Positions 19,776-33,532 are shown, counted from the first letter of the stretch. The stretch: DNA of 64,000 nt from Rotaria sordida (GCA_905250125.1 CAJNOL010000725.1:1-64000); one strand, 5' to 3'. Numbers and translations are program-made. The notes: generated by a model from the sequence alone, not told the origin.

Positions 19776-22154
19776 ATGAGTTATAAAAATTCGAATAATT
19801 TTTCATATGATAAATATGCTGAACATCAAGATCGAACAAGTTTAGGTAAATTACGTTCAAAATATTGGACAACAAAACAACTTGTTATTAAAAAACTTGG
19901 TCGTGAAGAAGATGAATTTATAATTGCATCGGATGCTGATGTTGATGCTAAACTTGAATTACTTTATACAATTAAACGATCATGTCATGATTTATTTCGT
20001 GTATGTTTATTTATTTATTTGATATTCTTAATCAAATCATCATGTTATTTAGATTATGGAACAGTATCAAAAAAATGTTCTTTTTCTTTCTCATGAAGAA
20101 ACAGATATGGCTAGATTTTTAAAAGATTATGCACAAATGGATAAAACTCGTGCAGGTAAAATGATGGCAAGTGTATCAAAAGTACTTGCTTATACAGCAC
20201 AACAACGTTTAACATTACGACAACCATTGTTACGTTTACATAATGAAATTGAAACATTTCGTCATCGAGCAGTAACAGATACATTAGCAACAGTAAAACG
20301 TATGGAAACAGCAAGAACAGAATATCGTGGAAGTATTTTATGGTTAAAAGATGCATCAGTACAACTTGATCCAGAAAAACAATTAGAAAAATTTCGTCGA
20401 GTACAAAGTCAAGTAAAAACAACAAAAACTGAATATGAACGATTAAAATCGGATGTTATACAAAAAATTGATTTACTTACAGCTAGTCGATGGTTAGTAA
20501 AAAAAGACAATGTTTGTGCTTTAATTACTATATCTTTTTTTTAGAAAGTTTGTCAAACGAAAAAATAACAGTGTTTCATTATCGGAATTTTCTGTTCTGA
20601 AAGGACAATTTAAAACGTCGGGAGAGTGTACATCTATTTTTGAAAGCATTACATAGTAGAAGAACTACAAACTTTCAGGAAGGCCACCCCGATGTTTGAA
20701 GGAGCACCACTCTCGTATTGGATAAAACACTAACAAAAAAAAAGATGCTAAATGTTTAAGACTGTTATGAAAACTTATAATGAGTCTTTATCATCTTGAG
20801 TTTTGCTTTTTTTACATTAGTTCAGATTTCATTAAAATATGTTTTTCGTATCTAAACAAATATACGATAATTTTTTAAATTAATAAAATAATTTTATTCC
20901 GATTAAACAAAAATTATTTGAACAAATTAAATTTGACAGTTATTTTTCATTATAATAGATTATCAGTCCCAATAGAAATATTCTTTTAATTCTTTTCCTT
21001 TATAACTTTCTATTACTAATCGAAATAAGAGAATAAAATACATTGACTTCTTCTAAGCTTTAAGACAAATATTCTAAAAGTCATAGTCTCATATCATTAT
21101 CTTTTAATATTTTTATTTGTTCTTCATAGCAATATGTATTCACATGTATTAGCTGCTTATCAAAAAAATTTACTTAGCTTTTGGGCTAAAACATCAAAAA
21201 TAATGTCAGCTGTTGCTGAATCATTTCAAGGTTATCAACATTATGAATTTACTGTTATTAAAGATCTTGCTGAACCAAGTCGATTATTAGCTGAAATGAA
21301 TTCAAGTTCATTCATGGATAAAACAAAACAAGAAGTTAAAAAAGAAAAACAACTAACAAAAACAGATGATGATACACTTATTGATATTAATGAATCAATC
21401 GATAATTTAACAAAAGAAGAAACAATATCGACTGATGTTACTCAAAAGAGTAAGAAAATTTATTGAATAAAATTTAAATTCTTTTTTTTTAAATAAATAT
21501 GTAGAAGAAACTATTGATCCAATTGAACCAATCAATGCATTAATTGATATATCAGATGTTCAACTTGATGATCAACTTCTTGAAATAGAAAAATTAACAA
21601 CTATAGATCAAGCTGCAATAGCAGCAGCTAATACAAAAACAACACCAAGTACATCAACTAGTGGTGATAATCTTGTTGATTTACTTGATTCATCTACTGA
21701 ACAAGAAAAATTTTTCTCTGATTTTCTTGCACCATTATCATCTGAAACCAATAATAATAATAATATCAATATGGATCTTTTTGGAATAAATGAAAGTAAT
21801 AGTTTTGATGCTGACTGGACAGCAGCATTTGGCAATAATAATACATTAAATCAACAAAATTTTCAAACATCTACTATTCAAGATAATTCTAGTGGATCAA
21901 ATAATAATTTTCTTCCATCATCTCTTCTTAGTGAATTATTATCATCAGCAAATAAAACCAATAAACCAGCAATAGCATCATCATCATCATCATCATCATC
22001 AACAACAAATTCAAAACCAAAACCACCACCATCAACAACAGGAAAATCTAATGATAAATCTAATTGGCTTAATTTATTTGCTGAACTTGATCCAATTCAA
22101 AATCCAGATGCTATCGGAAAAATTGCTGGTGATGAAGCTGATCGTAATTGTTAA
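19776..22154 (+). CDS. ICA1: ICA1 (islet cell autoantigen 1), AH/BAR-type arfaptin-homology protein
   Basis: Four exons (19776-20000, 20053-20492, 21130-21449, 21505-22154) join in frame to 544 residues. The first about 250 residues are the arfaptin-homology (BAR-like) domain: KLRSKYWTTKQLVIKKLG, EDEFIIASDADVDAKLELLY, DKTRAGKMMASVSK, TYRG-like RTEYRGSILWLKD and SHVLAAYQKNLLSFW. These follow vertebrate ICA1 closely. A low-complexity linker with Ser and Asn runs follows, then the conserved ICA1 tail (SFDADWTAAFG, FLPSSLLSELL, NWLNLFAELDPIQNPDAIGK). The protein is known as a Rab2 effector at the Golgi and dense-core vesicles that also binds PICK1. The second intron (637 bp) is long for this genome and holds a short element at 20571-20730. 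Confidence 0.95.
20571..20730. mobile_element. 160-bp short element in ICA1 intron 2
   Basis: Ends GTGTTTCATTATC and GATAAAACAC are imperfect inverted repeats; TAACA flanks both sides (20566-20570 and 20731-20735), a likely 5-bp target duplication. It is related to 19161-19328. It starts 78 bp after the 5' splice site at 20493, outside coding sequence. Confidence 0.7.
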
Positions 22155-22652
22155 CTTTTTATTTTTTATTTAAGTGAAAATTTTTATCTGCAATATTTTA
22201 TTGGTGTTGCCTGTTTTTTTTTTGTTTACTTCTCATTACGAATCTGCTAGTCACAAAGATCTATTCTTTCCATTTAACATTCCTGTAGGTACATTATATA
22301 AATCTGAACAGAATATTTCTCATCTTTTTTTTTTTCGAAGACAATGTGTATATTTTTGTTTCTTGTTTTTTTTTATGAATACAATTGTTGTTTTGGTAAA
22401 GAAAAGTATCGTTTATCTGCTTCTTATATCTATCACTTGTTTTTTTTTTCATTTAACCGTTTTTTTTCTTCTTTAACGTTAAAGAATATATTCATGTTAA
22501 AATTGATTTTTTTAATGTATATATGCAATCAACATACGTACAAGAAAAGAAAATATTTAGATCGAAATTATCGTTATAAATAGAAAAATATTATCATAGA
22601 AACAAAGGACGGAAAACAAATATTAGATTTCAAAAACAAAAATTTATTGTAG

Positions 22653-25637
22653 TCAATTTCGTGGATATATATGACAATTCTTTTTTCGGCAATCACATTT
22701 TGGTCTAAAATATAGAAAAATAAATAATAAGTTGATTGTTAAAATGATTTTGTTTGTCATTGAATTAAATCTTACCCACGAGCTTTGTTCTCAAATATTA
22801 ATGGAGTAACACCATGATCTATTAATATAATATATAAATCAATGAAATACAGTAAAGAAGTATTTTCGATTTTCATTTATATTCTCATTCTTTGAAATCT
22901 TTGGAATTAGTCTTGTGAGAGAGAAAGTTTTTTGGATGTCAATATGCTTTTGACTTGGATCTCTATACATTGTATAAGCTTGGATCAGCTATAAGTATTC
23001 TGAAAAAAGTTCATGCATATATCTTATTTACGATAGTTTTGTAGTGAATGTCATGGTAACAGAAAAAATGATTTTCGAATTCCGACTTGAAACTTTGCAT
23101 AGAAGAAAGTTTTAATGAGAATAGTTTATTGTGACAGTTACACATCTTTGCGTTCTTTCTATCTGACGATAGAGTTATAGTAAAGCCATGTTTTTCACAT
23201 CATTTATATACACTTGCAGATTTCGATGTTCTTATTTCAGAAAAGCAGCAATGAAAAGATGTACAACTTCCACGATGAACTATTTTCATTGAGATCTTTC
23301 TCTGTGCAAAATTCGATGTCTAAATTCCAAATTTAGTTTTTCTGATGTTTCTAAGTGAGAATCACGACATGGTGATGAAACATATCGTAAAAATTCAATA
23401 ACTCAGCAGCAAGAAGCTATGAACACAAGCTCTTTTCAAAGTATTCATAGCTCATTTGAACTTATATGATGCAGTTAATTTCAACTCAAAAGCGAATTGA
23501 TATCTGGGAACGTTTTCTAGTTCATTGACAAAATCATAGGAAATTGTACTTTCATCAGTTTATTGATTCTGAGCGAATTCTTTCATGTATGAGATAACAT
23601 TCTTAAAGTTAGAACTGGAACCGTGAGAAAAGAAGTTACTGAGATAAGATCGAAAAAACTTGGTTTTATACATTGCTACTACTAACTGAACGTTCGAGTA
23701 TGTTAAACTTCTTTTTCTCATAATGACTATCATATTTACTGACAAAAGTGATCGTTTGAATTCAATAAATACGAAATTCATAAGAATCTTCTAAAATAAT
23801 TCTTCTAATATTAGAATATCTCAATTTGTTGTATCGATTAGAAACTAATGATTTGATAAATGTTATATAGAAAAAAACATTACAAAAATCTATTTAGAAT
23901 TGGTACAAATCAGTTGCATACATAGTTCAAATTAGATCCATACTAATAAATTCCTTCTTACAAGTCTAATCATAAAAAACGAAATAAGCGAAATAAACAA
24001 CGCTTTTATTTTTCTCTTAATTCAATATTGTTCTTTCAACAAATCATTTTCTTACTTTTATGACAAACAGCTGCACAAGATCTACAAATCCCTAAATAAA
24101 AAAACAAGCTTTTGTTAAAAAATATTTTTAAAATCTATATTCATACATCTTATTGGTTGTCCATTTCTTAAACATTGTTTACATTCAAAATAATCAACTA
24201 GATGTTCTTGGTGTGGATTTTCATTATAAACTTGTATAAAACATTGTTTTGGTACTTCACTATCTAATATAACATCACCATGAATAATTACAAGTGTTCC
24301 TCGTAACTATTTAAATAATTTTTCATTAAAAAAAAAAGAAAACAAATAACTCACTATTTTATGTTCTAAGATAGGTCGACAATTACGTGATACAGTTAAT
24401 ATACTATTATCATTATCATCATCATCTGTGTCCATTTTTTGAAGTCGTCTTATTACTGATTGTTCAGATAGATCCTCAAATGGACTGAATATATCAAATA
24501 AATTTAATTAAAATAAATCTATTTTTTCATACTTAATACAAGTGAAGAGTATTGTATCACCCAATTTTAATATTTTATCATTACGTAATTGTACAAGTTC
24601 ATCTAATATTGGTAATAATATTTCCATTCTAAATAAAAAAAAATTGTTAGTATAATCCCTGTGGGATTAAAATATGAAATATGATGTAGTTGCTATTGCT
24701 AATCGCAAGGACAGTGTTTTACTCTTTCTATTTTGAGACATACTTCTCTACCATCATTTCACCTAATCCTTCAGAAATGTAATGAGGAAGCAATTCATAT
24801 ATTATAATGAGTCTTTATTGAAATACGGCCTGTGAAGGTCTTTAATTAGCATCTGTTACGATCTATGATGGTCTCGGATTAGATTTAATGTAAAAAAAAT
24901 CGAAATTCCTAAAAAAAAAACAAGGTTACGACACAAAAAAAACTCAATTCTTGAGCAGTTTGCAGCACCTGATATCAATGTGGTAATCAACCAACATGTG
25001 TTTGTACTTAATATTTTATTTAAAAGATCCATAGCAATGAAGTAACAAGGTTAATGTAGAAAGATCGTTCGTGTATTCGAGTGTGAGTTTGGATAGTCTC
25101 TCCACTTACTCTTATCCACATCGACACCTTCACGAGTTTATGAACGAATAATGAAAGAAAAATTCTCAATTGGTAGAAATGTTCACATGAAACTAACTAA
25201 GTGGTAATCGAATGAGAGCATATCTTTCGAGATTTGATTTTTAAAATTTTAATTATTCGAAATTCTATTTTATTCGATACTTCAGAGTTCGAAGTTTTTT
25301 TCTCTCGGGATTTCTTTTGTTCGAAATTTTATCTTCTGAGATTTTTACAGTAATTCTCTGATTAGTGTCTGTAAGAAGAGGTCCAAATTTTTATCTCTAT
25401 AGTTCAACATTCCTCTTTGATCGTATTTTCATAAAAAATGTAAAGTTCTATTCAATTTTTATCGTATCCCCACAAATCTATTTACCGATCTTCAGGACGC
25501 ATTAATTTTATTGGAAATTGTTTATCTTTATTCATATATAAATGATCTTCTTTCCACAATGTAACTCGAACCTGTGTTGAAACAGCACCAAAGTTTGATA
25601 CATGTTCTGCAAGATGACTAAAACAAGAAGAAAAATA

Positions 25638-25674
<37 letters not shown>

Positions 25675-26623
25675 TTTTGTAATAGTTGACTTTTTATATG
25701 CTTGAATAAAAAGTATTTGAACATTACGGATTTCTTCATCAAGTGCATTTATTTCTCGACGAAATTGATCAGTTTTTTCATCAAGTTGTTTTTTATATTC
25801 TATAGAAAAATAAATTATAAAATGAAAATAAAATTTCTTTAATCTTACCTTCTTTTGATAATTTTTTTTCTTGAAGTTCAACTATAGCTCGATTATATGC
25901 TGATTCAATATCAGCTTTTTTACGTTTATATCGACTTCGCATATCATTTTCACTTGTTAAATGATTTGCCAATGAAGTTACAAGTGTATCTAATATATAT
26001 ATCAAAATACAAAATATTCAAGCGAACAAATAAAAAATGAAAATACCACGAAAAAGTTCTTCAAGAATTCCTCGTACAGAATTATCACCGATTTGCGTGA
26101 CAACTAGAATGAAAAGCTTATTGATTATAAAAAAAAAATGTTAAAATAATGTACTTTGATTAGCAAATGATTTTGCTTTTTCTCCTTCAGCATCTTGAAT
26201 GGCCTTGTCAATAGTTTCTGAATAAATAAATTATGATTATTTAATAAAGAAAAAAAACACAACGAGTAAATATCTCAACCAAGTAATGTATTGTATTGAG
26301 CATCACGTTGAATGTTATCTTGTTGTAAATCTTTATTACACAATGGACATCGATGATTTGTGTTAATAGATTCTAATATAGAAAAATAAAAGTCAAATTT
26401 AATTTTCATTGATTTTTTTTTGTCTAATTTACCTTTAATACACTCTTCACAAAAACGATGAAAACATGTTGTCACCCAAACATCTTTCATTATATTTAGA
26501 CATATTGGGCAATTAAATTGTTCTAGTAATGGTTCTGGCTAGAAAAATTAATTGATAATAATTCTTAGATTTTTAATTAAAACATACTGAAATCAAACAA
26601 TTCATTGACATAGACGTTGCCAT
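22653..26623 (-). CDS. RING / coiled-coil / UBR-like zinc finger protein (putative E3 ubiquitin ligase)
   Basis: Fourteen exons: 26623-26588, 26538-26433, 26372-26280, 26217-26155, 26103-26047, 25989-25849, 25799-25691, 25617-25486, 24628-24533, 24484-24355, 24306-24147, 24091-24056, 22818-22776, 22704-22653. All join in frame to 417 residues. The N-terminal RING is complete in pattern: CPICLNIMKDVWVTTCFHRF, then CEEC and later CPLC. A charged helical region follows (RSRYKRKKADIESAYNRAIV, then KKQLDEKTDQFRREI), likely coiled coil. The C-terminus is Cys/His-rich: YFECKQCLRNGQPIRWICRS, CAAVCHKNHGV, PKCDCRKKNC, resembling a UBR box. A RING normally recruits E2 enzymes; UBR boxes bind basic N-termini or act as structural fingers. 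I do not recognise an exact orthologue. The last large intron (22819-24055) hosts a foldback element. Confidence 0.8.
22918..23522. repeat. Foldback element, copy 1 (~600 bp)
   Basis: Left and right halves are imperfect reverse complements of each other: GTCAATATGCTTTTGACTTG pairs with CAACTCAAAAGCGAATTGAT, and CTTGAAACTTTGCATAGAAG pairs with CTTTCTCTGTGCAAAATTCG. The same family is at about 44260-44720 (shared TTCAAAGTATTCATAGCTCA and others). It lies in the intron between exons 12 and 13 of the RING/UBR-like gene. No frame of significance inside. Confidence 0.7.
25640..25672. repeat. TTA/ATT trinucleotide microsatellite
   Basis: About eleven uninterrupted TTA units, in an intron of the RING/UBR-like gene between exons 7 and 8. 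On the minus strand it reads AAT, giving spurious poly-Asn frames. Confidence 0.9.
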
Positions 26624-27549
26624 TATGGATTTTTATATCTTAAATCAAAGATTCATGAAGATTCAGAGAATTCTTATTATCACAAAAACAACAGAATAAA
26701 TAAGATGAATGCACAAAAATACTCTCTTTCTTCCTCTCTTTTTCCATCAAACCGTAAGTCATCGTTGTGCAATCAAATTACATGAAAAAATACTCTTTCC
26801 AATAATAACATCAACTCAATTCAGAGGGCAGTAGTTCACTAAGAAAAATAAAGATCCTTAGTTTTATATTTTTTTTTCATTTATTCATATACAAGAAATA
26901 CAAAAGACAAACTCAAATAATTCATAATTTTAATATTTTCTATTTGAATGGTAATAACAAAATCGATGTCAAGATGTAATATAACGATTTTTTTTGTTAG
27001 ATCAATGGAATTTTCTATGTAGATAAAATATATATCTAATATGTAATTTAATAAATTTTACTTTATGATTTTCTCAGTAATTATAACGATAATTTGTTCT
27101 GAAGAAATTAAAAGCAATAGGATACTAAATTATATGCACACGAGAAAAAATTTTCGCGTTTTGCTTTTTTCTATTAATTGAAAAGTAACAATTGTTGAAG
27201 AAATACATCATTTTATTTTCTTTTTTCTTTCTGAAAAGAATGGAAGAAAAACATCCGGAATATGTATAAAGATTTGCTCGTCAAATACATTATTATTATT
27301 ATGTGAATGCAAAAACTTCGATCGATTGATTTATTCTATCATCGACAAACAAAAATTAAATAAGATCATATTATATTTATATTTTCATTTATAAAAAGAT
27401 AAACAGAAAAAAAAACATTTATCAAGTAAAACTTTATTTTCTTTTTCTTCAACATAGAATATTTTTATAAGCTTCAAAATCATATATTACTATTGCATAT
27501 GTCAAGAAAAAATATCACAACTATACATGAATACTACAAAATCAAAATT
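26624..27549. other. Gap between RING gene start and cullin-like gene end
   Basis: About 925 bp, AT-rich, no coding frame or obvious repeat. It should contain the RING gene promoter and the 3' end of the upstream cullin-like gene, both on the minus strand. Confidence 0.6.
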
Positions 27550-30440
27550 TTAATTATCTGTATGTGGAGATTTAATCATATTCATTGTACGCTTCGCTGA
27601 AGGTTGATCTAAAACAAAAAAAAAAAATTAAATAAATATTTTTACATAATGAAATAAGTGTGTCATTTCGGTCGAGTCATTCATTAGCAACATGATTTCG
27701 CAAAGCAAACACAAGTATACTTCGAGATGATGAACTTTCCTAGAGTTGATTTTTATACGTTACATGTGTGTTAAGTTACTTTAGATATTCTGAAAAAAAT
27801 CAGCAATAGAGACCTTTGTTCAGTAAAAAAAAAGAGCATCAACTTTTACTTGACGCATTTTAGTTTTCAACAAAAAAAAACAATTTTGAATTGAAACAGC
27901 ATTTTTGAAAATTAAATGTAGACAACTTCTAAGGTCAAAAAAATCGATTTACTTTTCATTAGCAATGTGACGGCGTACGAAAAAATATTCTTATAACTGA
28001 ATGAGAAATTGAAACCAATTTCAAACGGTACAAATCTTTAGAATTTCTAGAAAACTGGTATTTTTATGAGTTCAATTTTGCTAAAAAATTCACCATCGAT
28101 GCGGTTGGTACCGTAGAGTCTATTCTGGAGTTTTCATTTTTTTTTTCTAATACGGTTAAAGAGATGTTTGCTAATTACTTTTCGAATTAATAGTTAGCGA
28201 AAAGAGCGAACATTTTTCCATATATCTATGCTAAAAGAACTTACTCAGAAAAATAACTCTTGTAAAGAATCAAGATCAAATGAAAAGTGGAGATGACCTC
28301 ATCTCCATCTAACGATAGCATACATACAAATATTCAAGCCGTTGTAACATCATATTTTGTCCATATATAGATCTTAATAACATCTGAAGGTTGTGACGCA
28401 TACTCCTAGACCTTTATCTTCGACATGTCGAATTTTCTCCTGAAACATTGCTGACATCAAACATCTGCATTAGGCTTGGTTATGTAAAAAGTTTCAAATT
28501 TTTTTTTAGACGTAATATTAAATGTTTTGAAATGTGCATAAAATCTTCCTCATGTAAACATCATCGGAACCGAGCCAAAATTACTCACTTTACGAGATTT
28601 TTAGTTTCTTGTGTTCAACTTATAAATGTTCAATTGCAATCGTTTGTTGGCTGCACAAGATACTCTTTGTCTTTTTTCCAATAATTAATTAATTCAACTT
28701 TTTAAATTAGAGGCAAAACAACATGTGTTGACACGATTTAATGTTACTTGCTATTAACACAAAGATGACGAGCTGCTCCTTTTCACTGTTCCATGATTGT
28801 TTATCAAGGCGTTGTTATTGTTTATGGGACTATAAATAAGCGCTTACTCCCAAGTGTAAGAAAGTCCTTACATAGAGAGGTTTTACTGCATATTTCAAAA
28901 CATTTCTATCTCGTAAAGATTACTCTTACAAATACTAAAATGATGTATATAGATATAATGGAGAATTCGAAAACAAAATTTTATTGAATTCTATGGAAGA
29001 AAATTGTTGCAGCAAAATCGTTATCTTGGCGATAACAACCTGAGAGTACGAATTCTTTTCAGCTTTTTCATATTTCATCGCGATCAACTTATTACCAAAG
29101 GATAACATAAAGACACCTTGAACATCTAAACTTATTTTCTTGTATGTGCATTACGATGAAATCAAATTTTCCTCACACTCTTCATACTGGCGATAGTAGT
29201 GAAAGAATATTTGTTTTTTTTCTTTTACCTTCTTCGCCTGGTAGATCATCAACTGATCGTTTTGAAGCTGTTCGCCTAGAAAATAATTAATAATTAGATA
29301 AGATCAATAATATTCATTGAAATACGAACGACGCCGATGTTATCATATCTTCTTCATTAAACATTATTTCATTAAGTACATCTTCACCATTGCAATATCG
29401 TCTATATAAATCACGTTGTTTCACAGCAGATTCTATTTTAAATTAATTTTAATTAATAAAAACAAAAAATTATTAATCATACGTATATACCTGGTGTAAT
29501 ATCATGCATTAAGTGTAATAATAAATCAATTCTTTCCATCGATGGACTATCCGATGTATTAATGAGCCGTTGAAGAACAGCTGTACAAAAAAAAAACAAC
29601 AAGAAATATTTCAATATGAATTTAATTGAAATGTTTAATTCTTTACCAAAGACATGATTAATATAATATTCGATAATAATTGTTTTATAAAGAAATAATA
29701 ATTCATGTTCAATAGTTGATCGCATTTTTGGTCTAACATAAGAAACATCCTTGATTAATAAAAATAATAAATTTGATGATATTTTTTTTTTTCAATATAT
29801 AAAAAGAAAACTAACAAGATAATGCTAAAAAATAAAATATAATCAAAATAAAATTTTATATATAAATATTTCTTACAAAAAGTGGAACAATAACTTGAAT
29901 AGCTCGATGATATTGATGAAGAAAATCAATAAATTGAAGAATAAAAATGTTCATATGAGTATTTGAACAATTATCAATTATTTTTTTTATCTAATAATTT
30001 CAATAATTTCTAATTAATAAAATAATTTTGAAATCTTACATTTTCATCTAATTGTATTTTCAAATTATAACAATGTTCTGTAATAAGATTTTTTAAATCA
30101 TTATATAATCGTTCTTTATAACCTTTACATGTACTTTTATATACTTTGCTAGAATATTTAAAATAGAAATATCACACTTGGATAAATTTTTCTCCTCATC
30201 CTCCCTCTTTCAATTTGTATACCAATAAATAGCTTGATATGATGTTGGTTTAAAATTTTCAATCGAATTTTGAAGAAATTGTTTAAGAATTTCATTTATT
30301 GGTATCCAAGCTTCAGTCAAATATTCTGTTTCAGTATATTTATTAAATACTATGAAAGGTTAATGAGAAAATTATTTAACAAAAAACAAAACAAAAAAAA
30401 GTTACATACAACATTGAAGAAAACTATAGCCTTCAGTCAT
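27550..30440 (-). CDS. Cullin-repeat protein, CACUL1-like
   Basis: Nine exons: 30440-30410, 30349-30223, 30148-30040, 29990-29877, 29749-29647, 29580-29491, 29432-29333, 29275-29229, 27608-27550. They total exactly 260 codons (259 residues plus stop). The body reads as one cullin-type helical repeat region: SYQAIYCKVYKSTCKGYKER, then LYNDLKNLITEHCYNLKIQL, then IQVIVPLFDVSYVRPKMRST and ELLFLYKTIIIEYYINHVF. The tail is short and basic (RTASKRSVDD, QPSAKRTMNMIK). There is no cullin-homology/Rbx-binding region and no neddylation site, so it is not a full cullin. CDK2-associated cullin-domain protein 1 is the best match by layout, from memory of the family. The last intron (about 1.6 kb) is unusually long; the exon 7 donor (GTCGTT) is weak. 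Confidence 0.6.
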
Positions 30441-33175
30441 AATAGATTTGATTTGTTAATTGAATAAAAATTATAAGAAAATATCTATAAAAATGATAAC
30501 AGTAAAGAAGTAACAAAAAATATATATATATATATATATAAGGCAATAGCTTTTCTTCCGCTAGTATAAATTCTAAATAAAATTATTCACCAATCATTGA
30601 TTAAATATATCCATTTAATCAATCATATATCATACTTAAGATAAACAACTATTTCAGTTTCTTCATTTATTTACATGAGTATATTTTTTGTTTCAATTTA
30701 AAAAATGATACAATGAACTAGAGGGCGCTATACACCTTACTTTACGGAGCTTTTATCTATTAAATTTGTATCGTCTGAGTATTTTTTTTTTACATAAAGT
30801 CTGTTGTCACATTTTTATTTTAAATGACATTTCAATACATTTATAGTTTCTTCGCAATTACAACACTTATCGATTGATTCACACACACGTAGACACAACA
30901 CTTCATGTGAGTGAAGTAAAAACAAAAAGGTCACGCAACATTACAAGAATCATTGAATCAAATTGGACAAATAGTAGTTACATAAAGATATTCAAAAAAA
31001 ATTGTATGTTACACTCAATGTAATTAAGAATCATATCTTCAAATAATATTATGCATTAGTATTAAAAAGTGTTGCTCTGTAAGACTGCAGATTTCTCTAC
31101 TGTTCACTTATCTTCATCATCGTACAACATCTGTATTGATTAGATTTCAATAGTTACCTCTTGGTAAAGTTTTAATAAGCAACTTTTTGTATCATTCAGC
31201 AACAATCCGGAACAGTAATTGTCTTTACACATACATACTGCGTTATAGTAAGAGAAGTGAATAATATAGGATATACAAGAATGGCAGTAATGTTTTGCAT
31301 TACATTGTGTAAGTAATTGCCTATTACATTAATTTCTAGAGGTATATGATTAATTGATGTTTGAATACTAAATATTGCAATGATGAAATAGAGCGAATTG
31401 ATGTAAACAATGATCTGAAAGAGCAACATCTTTCAAAACTGTAAATGAAAACAATTATAGTATGTTTGATTGCATTTAACATGAACAATTCGAAAGAGCA
31501 TGTGTGATTACAGATTCTAAAATGTAATGGAAAAAGAGAATTTCGAGAATTCTAAACTATATATTCTGTTGTATTGTTAAATACAGTTGTCCATGAAAAA
31601 TAGACATTTTCACTAATCATGTTGTCTTAAATACTTCGGAACGAATTAAATAATGTTAAAAATTTACTCATGTTACATTGATACATTCCGACTTAAACAG
31701 ATCGAATATGTCTATCCAGTCAGAAATATGAAATTGACACATTAAAATAACTCTTACTTTTCTGCTATTTAACTCATTCTACATAGCCAATAATGTTTGG
31801 AAAATTGTGTTTTAACAGTGCCTCTTTTGCCATACTTCAATCCCGCTATAACAGTTTTAATGTGTTATAAATGTCAGGAGTTTACTGTGTTGATAGGGAC
31901 AACGTATTAAAACTACTGAAGAATAGCTACAACCCAAATACGTTAGTATTAAAAGAAATAGTAAAATGCAGTGACTACTAATAAATAATAGGCTACAACA
32001 CGTAACATCGATTCATATAGATAATCAGAAACTAAGAATTATAGAATAGTAGTATAGTTTCATTCCCTTCCGAAGAATAGATTCATTGCTATGTTGACTT
32101 TAGAAAGCTTTCCTGAATTTTTTTCTTGTACCCACACCCTAGGGTAATTCTGCATATCTTTACTTTTCAATTTTCTGTGTCATACGTTTACCATAATCTG
32201 AATAAACCATATTCGTAGATTCTATTCTAGTAGCCATACGTGAGTGTACAAGAATAAGCTGTGAACATATATATCGATTAGGCGTAATGTCGACAAGTTG
32301 AATCATATGTATATGTAGTCAGTCAACTGCTATCATCTGTTGTTCTGTTTTTTCAGAAGTTAATACTATTACAATCATACAGTCATTACGGCATTCATTG
32401 AAACTTCTCCTGTGTATTGGATTTGAATGAAGATAAGCACAACGTGCTTTGATATCGCCAATCTCACTATACTTTTTGGAATATTCAATAGACATTACTT
32501 TTGCCAAATTTCACAAACAGTTTACACTATGCACTAAAACAAATAGATTCTCTGCACTGTCTACCAGATTCTGCAAACAGTTCACACTATATACAAAGTC
32601 GGTACGCAATCTGCACAGTCTAATGGATTTGCCAGAAACCTATGTGCAGCAGAAACTTCCACAGACACTTCGAAAAAGTGGGGTACATCGGCTTACCATT
32701 CTCAACATCTGTTTGATCGTTATACATAAATGTGTCAAAGAAAAGATTGACATAGTGGAATGTTTTCAGAATGGAAAAAATATTATGTGTTGCTAGTGAA
32801 TTACAGTAATTGCTTATTATATTTTCTTCAACAGATAAATAATCAATTATGATCAAAACAAATGCTCCAAAAAAGAAATATTGTAGACTAATCAAAACAT
32901 TTGTTTACTAGGTTAACATTTTACAACAGTACAAATTAAAATATATATGAAAACATATGCGTACAATGCTTTTAATTCAATAGAATTTTTACCTAGTAAA
33001 GCCAAATATTTAAGACCTACATATTTCACGTCATAAGTTTAGCAGGTGTGCGTGGTGTAACTTTATGAAATGATTATGATGCGAATGTAAATTTAAAACG
33101 TTGTAATCAAAAGTTGTCGGAAAAAAAGTAACATATTTTAATGACCGAATGTTAGACATACTCTTTTAGTTTATA
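30441..33175. other. 2.7-kb gene-poor stretch
   Basis: Only short frames occur. Two hydrophobic minus-strand frames (31196-31429, 32620-32895) share a small motif (NVIGNY / NIISNY) and could be scraps of membrane protein genes, but neither extends across plausible splice sites. Around 32505-32600 a segment with CACAAACAGTTTACACTATG is partly repeated (GCAAACAGTTCACACTATA). A TA microsatellite is at about 30522-30540. Confidence 0.5.
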
Positions 33176-33532
33176 CGAGTTGTTTCAAAAGTCCGAACGA
33201 AATAAAAACGTGAATAGCTGCTCAGAAATTCAAGGGATTTAAATGTTATTTTTTTACAGTTTGATCAGATATTTATTAAAATTTTCAGATAAAATATCTG
33301 CACATAAAGAAGTCAGAATTAAAATAGTTTTACTCATTATCAAATTTGAATAGGCCAATATTGTTCAAGGGTAACTATAAACTGCATTTGGAAAAAAAAC
33401 ATGCTAACTAAACATCGCATGAGCAACATATTTTAACAATTTTGTGAAACTAGTGCTGTCAAAAATCGATAACCATAGAGTAATTACTGAAGAATCATGT
33501 TTGTTTTTCGTTCAGACTTTTGGAATACTCTT
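33176..33532. mobile_element. Tc1/mariner-type short element (357 bp)
   Basis: Flanked on both sides by TA (33174-33175, 33533-33534). The left end is CGAGTTGTTTCAAAAGTCCG continuing AACGAAA; the right end reads TTTCGTTCAGACTTTTGGAA continuing TACTCTT, its imperfect complement. A TA target with this style of end is typical of Tc1/mariner MITEs. No transposase inside. Confidence 0.75.

Noticed and set aside
22174-22583. Plus-strand frames of 79-100 codons after ICA1
   Set aside because: Low-complexity Phe-rich translation of T-runs, lying in the likely ICA1 3' UTR.
27640-29220. Extra gene within the 1.6-kb last intron of the cullin-like gene
   Set aside because: Only short unsupported frames (for example 28448-28684); no motif or splice structure.
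31196-32895. Fragments of a receptor or other membrane protein gene
   Set aside because: Hydrophobic short frames only; no conserved motif and no splice sites that join them.
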